64,000 nucleotides of DNA, taken from assembly GCF_013377535.1 (NCBI RefSeq), contig NZ_JABCJE010000010.1, forward strand, positions 62,001 through 126,000. The letters are read 5' to 3'. Made by a program: the position numbers and the translations under genes. Of this stretch, positions 8,780 to 17,111 are shown one piece after another (the stretch's first letter is position 1; every line of letters begins with the position of its first letter). The notes beneath the pieces were generated by a model that was not told the origin of the DNA, searched no databases, and worked only from the letters and a program-made list of their open reading frames with translations. This stretch comes from Donghicola mangrovi. Its GTDB lineage: Bacteria; Pseudomonadota; Alphaproteobacteria; Rhodobacterales; Rhodobacteraceae.

Positions 8780-9091
8780 ATGGACGATTTAGACTCCCTG
8801 CACGACCGCAACCCATCAGATCCCGATCTGGAAGACCTGTTCCCCATGGCCTTGGCAAGGATGGTGATGGACGTCCACATGATCGAACAACTGGTCGCCG
8901 ATGGCGACATGGAGCAGGCCAAATTTCTAGCCTACAAGCTTCACGGGATCGCGACACTGTTCCAGATTAGCGACTTCAGCGCCATGCTGACCAGGATCAT
9001 CGAGCATATGGAACGCGAAAGCGATCTGACCCCTGCCCTACTGGCAGAAATGGCCTCGCAAGCGCGTGCGCGCTTGGATGGGCTGGCTTAA
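8780..9091 (+). CDS. Degenerate HPt-domain protein
   Basis: A small helical protein (103 residues from the ATG at 8780; in-frame starts at 8768 and 8663 also exist, none with a clear ribosome site). Around residues 45-60 it reads AKFLAYKLHGIATLF. HPt domains have a phospho-accepting His in AHxLKGxA; here that position is Tyr and the following Lys is His. It may be a non-canonical HPt using the shifted His, or an HPt-like regulator that cannot be phosphorylated. It lies between two orphan kinases, divergent from the first. Its TAA shares the TTAA with the convergent kinase stop. Confidence 0.6.
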   Translation: MDDLDSLHDRNPSDPDLEDLFPMALARMVMDVHMIEQLVADGDMEQAKFLAYKLHGIATLFQISDFSAMLTRIIEHMERESDLTPALLAEMASQARARLDGLA

Positions 9092-11244
9092 CCGCCGCGC
9101 TTCCAGACCAGATCCAGCGGAATTTCGATCTCGAACCGGGCACCGCGGCCCATCTTGCAGGGTGACACCACGCCGATGGAGCCGCCCCATTCCTCGACCA
9201 AGCGCCGGACCATGGACAGGCCCATGCCGACCCCGGTGTGGCCTTGGTTGTTAGAATAGGATCGGAACAGCTCGAAAATCATCTCGTGGCGGCTCTCGGG
9301 GATGCCGGGGCCGTTATCCTCTATCAGAATGCGCACGCGGTCGGGATAGAGGTTGCTGCTGATCAGAATGTACACCTCGTCCTTGTCGTGGTGGCTGACA
9401 GCGTTGGCGATCAGGTTATTCAGCACCCGCACCAGACCGTCATATTCATACTGGATGTGCAGGTTCGTCGGCGAATAGGTCGTATCGATCCGGATGTTGG
9501 GCGACCGGTAGAGGTTTGCCGCAGCCTCGATCGCATTCGCAAGAGGCTGGTATTCGATCTGGCTTTCGCGGTTTTCAAGGCGCGCGAGGTCCAGAATGCC
9601 TTCGATCAAGCGGCTCAGGTGATGAATGCGAGAGTTGATCAGGCCCATATAGCGGGACGCGGCCTCGGTATCGTTGTCATCCAAATCGTCTTTGGCCCAA
9701 GAGGACAGCTGCTCGATCCCGCGCAACGGCGCGCGCAGGTCATGCGCTGCGGCATAGACGAAACGGCGGCTGTAGTACTGGCGGATGGACAGTTGGCGCG
9801 ATGCTTCGCGGAACTGATAGAAGGTGCGCTGGTTGATCTGCATGAGCACAAAGACCGTCAGAACCGCCGCCAGCAGCAGGAACGTCATAACCTCGGTCGC
9901 GGTCTGGATACGCTGGGTCTTGAATTGGAACCGCGAAAATCCGGCCTCGGCCAGAACGGTGTCGAAGCTTGCTAGCGCCTCCAGAAGGTGGCTGTCCTCG
10001 GACAGGGTCGAAATCCAGCGATAGAGCTGTTGGTCCGCCAGCGTGCGATCCACAACCAGTTCTTCGGCCAGAAAGTCACGCAGCGCCAGACCCACGTTAA
10101 GGATGATCAGATGCATGGTGCTCTGGCTCTGGTTCGCATAGGTCGCGACGGTCGCATAAAGCTGGCATCGGGTCTCGGCGTCACAATACTTGATCAAAGA
10201 ACCTGTGGCGGTCGGATTATTGGTGCCCCATTCGGGGCCCACGTTCTCGAAATAGGCATAAATGCTTCCGCCGGGGCTGGGATGCGTGCCGGAATAGGCG
10301 CAATCGACTTGGCGGAAGGCACCGTAGCGATAGGAAATAGACAGGACCAGCGTGTCTCGGGAATTGCGGCAGGCCCGCAGGTAGCTGGCGTCCCCTGCCC
10401 GATCCGGCGACTTGGGGACATAGGCTTCGGCCGCAACGTCGTGGAAGCTCGAGGCGATTTCTGCGGTGCGATGCTCAATGAAGTGGGCCATCCGGTCCAG
10501 ATTGGTCTGGCTAAAGTCCCGCGGTCCCGATGTGGCGACGATGCCGTAGAACAGCACCACACCGCAGATGATGCCTGTGGCGACAACCTCGGTCATGTCG
10601 GTCAGGCGGATATAGAGACCGTGCTCGTCACTGGATGTGGTGACTTGTGTCAGGATCAGACACAGCGCCCCTACGATGGTGAATATCCCGGGGCCAGTGG
10701 CACCGTGAACGTGCAGAAAGTCGCTCAGGTCGCTGAATTGCAGGCCCATGAACGTGATGGTCACCCCAAGCAGCGTGACAAGGATCGCCTGCCCCAGCAC
10801 TGTCAATGTCGCTGTCGCGCGCAGATTGGCATAGGTGATGCCGTAGCCGGCGATGGAGATCAGGAGGAGCGCCGTCATCAGGGACATCTGTCCGGGCTTT
10901 GCGCCGCGTTCCAGCACTTCGGACGGGACAAGCTCGTTTATAAAGCTTGCCCATTCAAACCAGTGGGACAGCGCAGACAAGCCCGCGATCACAATTGCCA
11001 GCGCATACGGGGCGGTGGCCCACCTTGGCGCGATGTTCCGCCTGAGAAGGATCGGCGACAAAGCGCACAGCCCAAGGGAAAGCGCTGTGGTAACTTGGGT
11101 CGGCGAAGAATTCGGGATCGGTTTGACCAACGCGGGCAGATCCAAAATCCATCCCAGCATGACGACCGAGCAAAGAAGCAGCACGAGCCACGTCAATGCA
11201 TTCGCCAAGAGCGCCACGAATTTGGAGTTGTGATGACGGTCCAC
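9088..11244 (-). CDS. Large membrane sensor histidine kinase
   Basis: Kinase of about 718 residues. The GTG at 11244 is preferred because GGGGAA lies eight bases upstream; extending to 11355 adds a leader of unlikely composition. Six or more N-terminal membrane segments come first. A long extracytoplasmic stretch of about 230 residues follows, with several cysteines (LRACRNSRD, VDCAYSG, KYCDAETRCQL), and then a last membrane helix. The cytoplasmic core has HisKA (FVYAAAHDLRAPLRG) and HATPase motifs (NNLIANAVSHHD, DNGPGIP, GVGMGLSMVRRL). The cysteine-containing sensor region suggests a periplasmic ligand or redox cue, which is an inference. No response regulator is nearby. Confidence 0.85.
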   Translation of the reverse strand: MDRHHNSKFVALLANALTWLVLLLCSVVMLGWILDLPALVKPIPNSSPTQVTTALSLGLCALSPILLRRNIAPRWATAPYALAIVIAGLSALSHWFEWASFINELVPSEVLERGAKPGQMSLMTALLLISIAGYGITYANLRATATLTVLGQAILVTLLGVTITFMGLQFSDLSDFLHVHGATGPGIFTIVGALCLILTQVTTSSDEHGLYIRLTDMTEVVATGIICGVVLFYGIVATSGPRDFSQTNLDRMAHFIEHRTAEIASSFHDVAAEAYVPKSPDRAGDASYLRACRNSRDTLVLSISYRYGAFRQVDCAYSGTHPSPGGSIYAYFENVGPEWGTNNPTATGSLIKYCDAETRCQLYATVATYANQSQSTMHLIILNVGLALRDFLAEELVVDRTLADQQLYRWISTLSEDSHLLEALASFDTVLAEAGFSRFQFKTQRIQTATEVMTFLLLAAVLTVFVLMQINQRTFYQFREASRQLSIRQYYSRRFVYAAAHDLRAPLRGIEQLSSWAKDDLDDNDTEAASRYMGLINSRIHHLSRLIEGILDLARLENRESQIEYQPLANAIEAAANLYRSPNIRIDTTYSPTNLHIQYEYDGLVRVLNNLIANAVSHHDKDEVYILISSNLYPDRVRILIEDNGPGIPESRHEMIFELFRSYSNNQGHTGVGMGLSMVRRLVEEWGGSIGVVSPCKMGRGARFEIEIPLDLVWKRGG

Positions 11245-11405
11245 TCTCGATTTCCCCACGATGCAGGGAACTGGCAACCAACAATCGTTTAAAGGCCTGC
11301 GATTCAGTACATATTCTTCAATACGAGTATGACCTTTGGGGCAGGATCGTAGCAAGGCGCGATTGGGATAGGAGCGCCTTAAAATTCTTGGGGAAGCCGC
11401 GATAG

Positions 11406-11421
11406 CTTCCCCGTGGGGAAG
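11406..11421. promoter_or_regulatory. Palindrome CTTCCCCGTGGGGAAG (copy 2 of 3)
   Basis: Identical to copy 1. It lies just past the 3' end of htpX (minus strand) and is embedded in a larger set of inverted repeats: GGGGAAGC at 11391-11398 also pairs with GCTTCCCC at 11405-11412. It could double as a terminator for htpX, but there is no clean T tract. Confidence 0.65.
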
Positions 11422-11433
11422 GTTTTTCCCCGA

Positions 11434-12375
11434 TCAGGTCCAAGGGCCGTGTCGCTGGCCGGAATGGCGCGGCGTCGGGGGGACGCGGGTGCGGCTGGTG
11501 GTTGCCTCGGGCGTGCGCTGGCCCATGCCTGCTGCCATGTCGCGCAGGGCGGCGACACGGTTTTCTGTGGCAGGGTGCGTTGCGAACAGGTTGTCCATTT
11601 TCCGGCCGTGCAGCGGGTTAATGATGAACATATGCGCGGTGGCCGGATTACGCTCGGCCGCCATATTGTCGATCTGCGCCGCACCGCGCTGGATGTTCTG
11701 CAGAGCCGAGGCCAGCCACAGAGGATGACCGCAAATCTCGGCGCCGATCCGGTCGGCTTCGTATTCGCGGGTCCGGCTGATTGCCATCTGGACCAGAGCC
11801 GCTGCCATCGGCGCAAGGAACATCATCGCCAGCGCGCCGACGATCCCCAGACCGCCGTTGCCTTCTTCGTCACGGTTGCCGCCACCAAAGAACAGCGCAA
11901 AGTTCGCCAGCATCGAAATGGCACCGGCAAAGGTCGCGGTGACAGTCATGATGGCTGTGTCATGGTTCTTGATGTGCGCCAGTTCGTGCGCGATCACGCC
12001 GGCCAGTTCCTCGCGGCTCAAAACGCGCAGGATGCCTGTGGTCACAGCGACGGCGGCGTTCTCGGGGTTGCGGCCGGTGGCAAAGGCGTTGGGCTGCGGT
12101 GTGTCGATCAGATAGACCGCAGGCACGGGCAGGTCGGCGTTGCGAGCCAGGTCGGCAACCAGTTGCGGAATGCCGGAGCGGTCAGACGGGGACAGCAGTT
12201 GCGCGTTGTGCATCCGCAGGACCATCTTGTCCGAGTTCCACCAAGTAAAGATGTTCATACCAGCCGCCACGATCAACGCGATCATCATGCCGCCGGTGCC
12301 AGCCAGCAGATATCCCAAGCCCATGAATAGGGCGGTCATCGCGGCCATCAGTAAAGCAGTTTTCAAATATCCCAT
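11434..12375 (-). CDS. htpX: HtpX-like M48 zinc metalloprotease
   Basis: Integral inner-membrane protease of 313 residues that in other bacteria degrades misfolded membrane proteins. Two hydrophobic hairpin segments (about 5-28 and 30-47) are followed by the zinc site HELAH (130-134) and the third ligand in REYEADRIG; further hydrophobic segments lie near 150-200. The start at 12375 is fixed by AGAGGTGA upstream and the family start MGYLKTA; longer in-frame sequence would run into the hipA terminator. Length matches HtpX, apart from a short glycine-poor, arginine/proline-rich tail. Confidence 0.92.
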   Translation of the reverse strand: MGYLKTALLMAAMTALFMGLGYLLAGTGGMMIALIVAAGMNIFTWWNSDKMVLRMHNAQLLSPSDRSGIPQLVADLARNADLPVPAVYLIDTPQPNAFATGRNPENAAVAVTTGILRVLSREELAGVIAHELAHIKNHDTAIMTVTATFAGAISMLANFALFFGGGNRDEEGNGGLGIVGALAMMFLAPMAAALVQMAISRTREYEADRIGAEICGHPLWLASALQNIQRGAAQIDNMAAERNPATAHMFIINPLHGRKMDNLFATHPATENRVAALRDMAAGMGQRTPEATTSRTRVPPTPRHSGQRHGPWT

Positions 12376-12424
12376 CGGTTCACCTCTGAAATGGGGTGTG
12401 TCCTTTGATGCAGATATAGGAACG

Positions 12425-12452
12425 AAAAACCCCCGCGCCAACGGCACGGGGG
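12425..12452 (-). terminator. Intrinsic terminator of hipA
   Basis: On the minus strand CCCCCGTGCC pairs with GGCGCGGGGG and is followed by TTTTT. It lies 24 bases past the hipA stop and before the htpX start, so the two minus-strand genes are separate units. Confidence 0.85.
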
Positions 12453-12476
12453 AGAGCTGAGCGGCTCTTGGTGACT

Positions 12477-13784
12477 TCAGGTCCAGGTGCGGGCGCGTTC
12501 GATGTCGTCCTGGATAGCGTTCCGCAGCAGGCGCGGCACAGAGCAAGCCTCCGAGAATTCGGGCCATCGGGCGAGGGCGGCATCAACAGCCGAGATCATG
12601 TCCCAGATGTCCTCGCGTTCAATCCCGACGATGCGGGCGACATCGTGGAAATGGATGCGCCCCGGTTGCTTGCGATTGCCCGCGACGGACAGGGCATGCA
12701 GCCCGCTGGCGCCGTGGCTGTAGGTCAGGTCATAGGCCGGGGCCAAAGACCATTTCCCCTCGGCATTCATCAAGAAGGCGTGGTTCTTCAGGTGATCGTC
12801 ACGGTTCACGGCCCGCACGTTAAAGATCATCCGCAGCATCATCTGGCGCACCTGCTTCTGATCCCGCGTCAGGGCGTGGGTCAGTTTCAGCAGGTCGATG
12901 TAGTCCAGATTGGCCGTCCGGAAATCGACCCCGAACAAGGCCGCCGCCGTTTGCACATGCAGTCTGCCACGTCGGGTGCGATCAAACCGCTCGGTCGCGA
13001 AATACCGTTCGCGGTTGGCCGAGGTCAGCATGTCCATCCAAGTGGTGTTGATACCCGCGGCCCGAGCCATCATGCCATATGCGACCTCTGCCTCGATGAT
13101 CCCGTTACGATCATCTGGTCCGCGCCGCTTGATCAGGACCTGTTTCCATCCTCTGCGGACGGGGGCGCGGTGGTTTCGCAGGGTTTGGCCGTCGGCTGAC
13201 AGTTGGGCCAGAAGTTTGGGTTTTTGCCCGTGCGTCCCGCCAGAGGCATTGCGCAGACGGGTCAGGCCTTCGATGGTGACGCTTTCTCCGACATCGGCGG
13301 CCAGATCGGCGAACCATTCCAGCGAGACCGCGCGCGGCTCGGACAGGGGGTAGGCGGGCCGATAGGTCAGGGCGCCAACCCCGTGCAGACCGACCAGCGA
13401 CAGGCGGGTCAGGGCGCTGATATGGTCAGGACTACCCCCACAGGCGCGGATCTCATAGTTTGCCAGCAGGCGGGCCCACCCATCTGGCAGACTGTCGCCA
13501 AGCAGGGCAGGGACCCCTTCGTAGACGGTCCCCTGACGCGGACGCAAACTCCCATCAAGTTTGCGCACCAGAACGGGGGACACAGGCAGAGGGTCGGCCA
13601 CAAACCGGTCGTCCCACCTAAGGACCGCCTGACGGCGGCTTTCGTCCCAAGTCAGCGTACCGACAGGACGGGGCGTTTCACCATCCCCGAAATCCAGCGC
13701 AACCTCTAATGTCTGAGGGTCTGAGCGCAGGAAAGCGCGGGGGCAGGGATTCGCTAAGTCGAAGTTGTGCTTTATATCGGTCAT
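12477..13784 (-). CDS. HipA-family serine/threonine kinase toxin without an obvious HipB
   Basis: HipA proteins are kinases, often toxins that phosphorylate aminoacyl-tRNA synthetases and are silenced by the HTH partner HipB. The 435-residue protein has the N-terminal HipA subdomain ([12 protein letters not shown] near 97-107). The loop [10 protein letters not shown] (181-190) corresponds to the regulatory/ATP loop, NRDDHLKN (327-334) is the catalytic loop and the metal-binding Asp is in APAYDLTYS (348-356). All key residues look intact. Neither flank encodes a HipB-like HTH protein: upstream is a 280-base gap, then a divergent kinase. It may be a solitary HipA, or its partner is elsewhere. 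Confidence 0.85.
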   Translation of the reverse strand: MTDIKHNFDLANPCPRAFLRSDPQTLEVALDFGDGETPRPVGTLTWDESRRQAVLRWDDRFVADPLPVSPVLVRKLDGSLRPRQGTVYEGVPALLGDSLPDGWARLLANYEIRACGGSPDHISALTRLSLVGLHGVGALTYRPAYPLSEPRAVSLEWFADLAADVGESVTIEGLTRLRNASGGTHGQKPKLLAQLSADGQTLRNHRAPVRRGWKQVLIKRRGPDDRNGIIEAEVAYGMMARAAGINTTWMDMLTSANRERYFATERFDRTRRGRLHVQTAAALFGVDFRTANLDYIDLLKLTHALTRDQKQVRQMMLRMIFNVRAVNRDDHLKNHAFLMNAEGKWSLAPAYDLTYSHGASGLHALSVAGNRKQPGRIHFHDVARIVGIEREDIWDMISAVDAALARWPEFSEACSVPRLLRNAIQDDIERARTWT

Positions 13785-14066
13785 GGCCCTTCCCTAGCCA
13801 AAAGCGTGCCAACTGGACCTGCGAGTGGTTAAAAAGTTTTGGCGAGTGAACCAAAGGGCGACGATACTGGGGAAACATTGTCCGCAAGTAGTATTGGATT
13901 GTTTCAGGGTGTACGACAGGATGGCCAGAAATGTTATATGCCATACCTTCGATATATGAATACACCCCTTTGCAATAATCGGCGTATGTGGAAAGCGGGG
14001 TTTGCGTAATACTCATCTAAGAAGTCGCGGATGCAACTATTCGCGTTAAGCCCGAGGTGCCACACC

Positions 14067-14846
14067 ATGACCCTTGAACGCCCCATTCCCCAGGACGCCC
14101 GCGCAGAGCGCGTTGTGTACAACACTACTGCTCCTGTTCTGCTGGATACGGCCAGTTCAGAGCAGCGCGCAGAGCGTCAGCGCGTTATGGGCGAGCTGGC
14201 ATCGGACGTGGTGCACGACATCAACAACCTGCTGGCTGCGGTCGAGGCGATCTCGCGTCTTCTGGACATGCATATAGAGGACGACAATCTTGGGGCGCTG
14301 GTGCGCCGTCTGTCGCGCTCTGCTAATACTGGCCGGATCATGACCCGCCGCCTGCTGGACTATGTCCATGACGACGGCAACGGGTGCGAGCCTGTGGACT
14401 TGGCCGAGATTGTCGAAGGCGAACTGGAACTGCTGGATCACATCGTTTCGCGCCAGATCACCCTGAAGATCGACACGCAGGACAGCGACACCAAGGTGAT
14501 GGTCGACCCGATCCGCGTGCGTTCTGCCTTGTTCAACATGGTGGCTAACGCCCGTGACGCGATCAAAGGCGCGGGCGAGATTACCATCCGCCAGTACGTC
14601 GTGCCTGCGGTTGGCGATCAGCCCATGTGTCAGGTGCTGGTTGTTGCGGACACCGGCTGCGGCATGTCCCCCGAAGTGCTGGAGCGCGTCGGTCAGCGGT
14701 ATTTCACCACCAAAGGGCGCGGCAAAGGCTCGGGGCTGGGAGTGTCGTCGGTCATCGGTCTGGCCGAGGATGTTGGCGGTCACGTCGAAATCGAAAGCAC
14801 CGAGGGCAAAGGCACCCGCGTCCGTCTGGTTATCCCCTGCATCTAA
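14067..14846 (+). CDS. Soluble NtrB-like histidine kinase
   Basis: A 259-residue cytoplasmic kinase with no membrane segment and no recognisable PAS domain. The His is in DVVHDINNLLAA (His 50), the N box is NMVANARDAI, and VADTGCGM and GKGSGLGVSSV form the ATP lid. This is the NtrB/HPK4-like type. The ATG at 14067 is chosen because GAGGTG lies seven bases upstream; an ATG at 14031 lacks a ribosome site. It is transcribed away from hipA. As with the two kinases to the left, no receiver-domain gene is adjacent. Confidence 0.85.
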   Translation: MTLERPIPQDARAERVVYNTTAPVLLDTASSEQRAERQRVMGELASDVVHDINNLLAAVEAISRLLDMHIEDDNLGALVRRLSRSANTGRIMTRRLLDYVHDDGNGCEPVDLAEIVEGELELLDHIVSRQITLKIDTQDSDTKVMVDPIRVRSALFNMVANARDAIKGAGEITIRQYVVPAVGDQPMCQVLVVADTGCGMSPEVLERVGQRYFTTKGRGKGSGLGVSSVIGLAEDVGGHVEIESTEGKGTRVRLVIPCI

Positions 14847-14850
14847 GGGT

Positions 14851-14866
14851 CTTCCCCGCGGGGAAG
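14851..14866. promoter_or_regulatory. Palindrome CTTCCCCGCGGGGAAG (copy 3 of 3)
   Basis: A perfect 16-bp palindrome in the 27-base gap between the convergent kinase and metal exporter genes. It could act as a bidirectional transcription stop, but there is no T tract. Copy 1 lies in a divergent promoter region, which argues against a shared terminator role. Confidence 0.65.
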
Positions 14867-14873
14867 GCCGACT

Positions 14874-15776
14874 CTACTTGGGCGGGAACCAGACGTCTTT
14901 GTGAATCATCACATCGGTGTGGGGATATTCGCTCAGGATCTTGGCGCGCAGACCCGCGCTGATCTCATGCGCATCATAAAGCGATTGCTGACCGTCCAGC
15001 TCGATATGGATCGTCACAAAGGTCCGCGACCCAGCCATCCGCGTTTTCAGATCATGAAAGCCCAGAACACCGGGGTAGGTGCCTGCGATCTCGGCGATGC
15101 CTGCGATCTCTTCGTCAGGGGCTTTGCGATCCATCAGGGCGTCCATCGCGGATTTCCCGATCTTCACCGCTCCGTACATCATGAAGAGCGCAGCGCCGAT
15201 GGCGACCACGCTGTCGATGGCCGTCAGCCCCAGTTGGCGCGCCGCGAGAAGCGAGACTATGGCCCCGATATTCGGCACCAAATCCCCGACATAGTGCAGG
15301 CTGTCTGCGGCCACGACCTTGTTCCCGGTCCGAGAGGCCACGCGGCGCTGGTACCAGACCAAGGCCAAGGTCAGCACGATCGACAGCAGCATGACGGCAA
15401 CGCCTGCCGCCTCGGACGCGAGTTCCGATTTGGTCGGGTCCATCAGACGCCCGACAGCGGCGAACAGAATGACGACGCCCGACACCAGAATGAATGCAGA
15501 TTGCGCAAGGGCCGCCAAATCCTCGGCCGAGGTGTGGCCATAGGCGTGGTCCTCGTCCGGCGGGCGGGCCGCATAGGCGATGGCAGCAAGCCCCCCCAGA
15601 GAGACCATCAGGTCCAGACTGCTATCGGTCAGCGAGGCGCCCACGGACAGCGATCCCGTCACCGCCAGCGCCCAAAGCTTGGCGATCACAAGGAGTCCCG
15701 CCACCGCCACCGAAGCCAGTCCGGCGCGGCGGTTCAATCGGGTTTGCTCGGACATACGGGAATCGACTTGGGGCAT
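14874..15776 (-). CDS. Cation diffusion facilitator, FieF-like divalent metal exporter
   Basis: A 300-residue CDF transporter that exports Fe2+/Zn2+-type cations by proton antiport. Six membrane segments lie in the first 205 residues. Metal site A residues are present as Asp51 and Asp55 (LTDSSLDLM) and His161 and Asp165 (ADSLHYVGDL), matching the DD-HD pattern of FieF/YiiP. The cytoplasmic C-terminal domain ends in HTDVMIHKDVWF. It begins at 15776; an internal ATG at 15755 is also possible. It stands alone, convergent with the kinase. Confidence 0.9.
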   Translation of the reverse strand: MPQVDSRMSEQTRLNRRAGLASVAVAGLLVIAKLWALAVTGSLSVGASLTDSSLDLMVSLGGLAAIAYAARPPDEDHAYGHTSAEDLAALAQSAFILVSGVVILFAAVGRLMDPTKSELASEAAGVAVMLLSIVLTLALVWYQRRVASRTGNKVVAADSLHYVGDLVPNIGAIVSLLAARQLGLTAIDSVVAIGAALFMMYGAVKIGKSAMDALMDRKAPDEEIAGIAEIAGTYPGVLGFHDLKTRMAGSRTFVTIHIELDGQQSLYDAHEISAGLRAKILSEYPHTDVMIHKDVWFPPK

Positions 15777-15858
15777 CGGAAATCCAATCGCAGAGGGGTA
15801 GCCCCTGATTAGGCGATCACCGACCGATTGTCACAAAAATCCCCACACATTGATGTGC

Positions 15859-16977
15859 TTACTTGGTGATCGCTGCCACGGGCCTTAGCAGGATTTCGGT
15901 GGTCAGTGTGTTCAGGACATAGGCCCCTGCGACGACCAATTCATTCTCTCCGCGCCCGCCTTTTTGGATGTTGGTATAGAGCGCGGCCAGCGGCACATAG
16001 CGGCTGTGACCAATCGGATCGGCGGTGACGGCGCTGATATCAATCACCCTCACGTTGGACGCGCGGGCAGAGTTCTGAACCTCGGGCGAGTCAATGGCCA
16101 GCGCCCCAAGGCGGGGCCGCCCCGTGCCGATCATCGAGCTGATGGCCAAAGCTTTGTCATCGCTGGCGACCAGAACCACCAGCGGTCGGCCCATATTTCC
16201 GATGGTCCGCATCTGCTGGTCAAAGACCATCACGTCGATATCGGGGGCTGCCAGAATAACCTCCAGCCGTCCCAGAACGTCCTCGCGACCCTCGAGTTTC
16301 AGGGTCCGCAAGGCCTCGACCGACAGCCAGCCGCCCATGCTGTGGGCGAAGAGCAGCGCGCGGTTTCCGTTCCGCGTCATGTCCTTGAGCACCGAGGCAA
16401 GCGCATCACGAGAGAACAGCGCGCTTTGCCGGTCGTTTACGTATTCCAGCGGGTGCCCATAAGAGGGCCAAGAGAAAAGCACCGCAGGCCCTTGGAACCC
16501 GCTGTCGGATTTCAGCAGCGCCAGACGCAGCAAGGCCTCGGGGAAGCGGGTGTTAAAGCCGTGCACATAAAGGCCCGGTTGCGCGCCAGCGGGGGTGTCA
16601 CGCTCGATCATCCGGCGGAATTCGGGGCGACTGATGACGCCAGAACCAACGACCAGAAACTGGGTCTGGGGGTCCACTTTGCGGGACAGATACTTGACGG
16701 TGTTCGGTTTGCGCACCGGCGGGATCGAGATATCGTAATACAGGTAGGTGGTGTCGAACGTGGGGTTGGTGCCATAGCCGGGCCCGACAGCCTCGGGCGA
16801 TCGGTTGGTGGCGACGTAGACGCGGACCACTTCGGCCTCGGGGATGGCGGACCCCACGGGGGTCAGCACCGCCGAGGTGGGCCGTTGGGCGCAGCCGGAC
16901 AGCATCACGGCGGCCAAGGCCATCATCAGCCAACTGGCAAGGATACGGGGCAGGGACGAAAAGCAGATCAAAAGCAT
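15859..16977 (-). CDS. Alpha/beta-hydrolase lipoprotein (DUF900-like)
   Basis: A 372-residue predicted outer- or inner-membrane lipoprotein. The ATG at 16977 starts a typical lipoprotein signal with lipobox MLSGC. A hydrolase fold follows: GLYVHGFNTRF is the oxyanion region, FAHSMGGW carries the nucleophile Ser and LAAPDID is consistent with the acid loop. Families with this pattern are esterase- or lipase-like with unknown natural substrates. A second, longer lipoprotein hydrolase lies at 52883-54325 but is not closely similar. No operon partner. Confidence 0.75.
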   Translation of the reverse strand: MLLICFSSLPRILASWLMMALAAVMLSGCAQRPTSAVLTPVGSAIPEAEVVRVYVATNRSPEAVGPGYGTNPTFDTTYLYYDISIPPVRKPNTVKYLSRKVDPQTQFLVVGSGVISRPEFRRMIERDTPAGAQPGLYVHGFNTRFPEALLRLALLKSDSGFQGPAVLFSWPSYGHPLEYVNDRQSALFSRDALASVLKDMTRNGNRALLFAHSMGGWLSVEALRTLKLEGREDVLGRLEVILAAPDIDVMVFDQQMRTIGNMGRPLVVLVASDDKALAISSMIGTGRPRLGALAIDSPEVQNSARASNVRVIDISAVTADPIGHSRYVPLAALYTNIQKGGRGENELVVAGAYVLNTLTTEILLRPVAAITK

Positions 16978-17111
16978 GCGGCAAAATCCGGAATATGGGG
17001 GCCGCAGACTGAAAAGGTTTTGCGAAAAAGCAGGCGCGGCTAACCGAAATGATAGCATAGCCGCGCCGCTCTGTCTTGGGTGGCAGGGGGCAACGGATGC
17101 CACCGTTGTGT

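Noticed and set aside
13678-14016. Minus-strand frame upstream of hipA as a possible HipB antitoxin
   Set aside because: It overlaps hipA, has no helix-turn-helix pattern and lacks a ribosome site.
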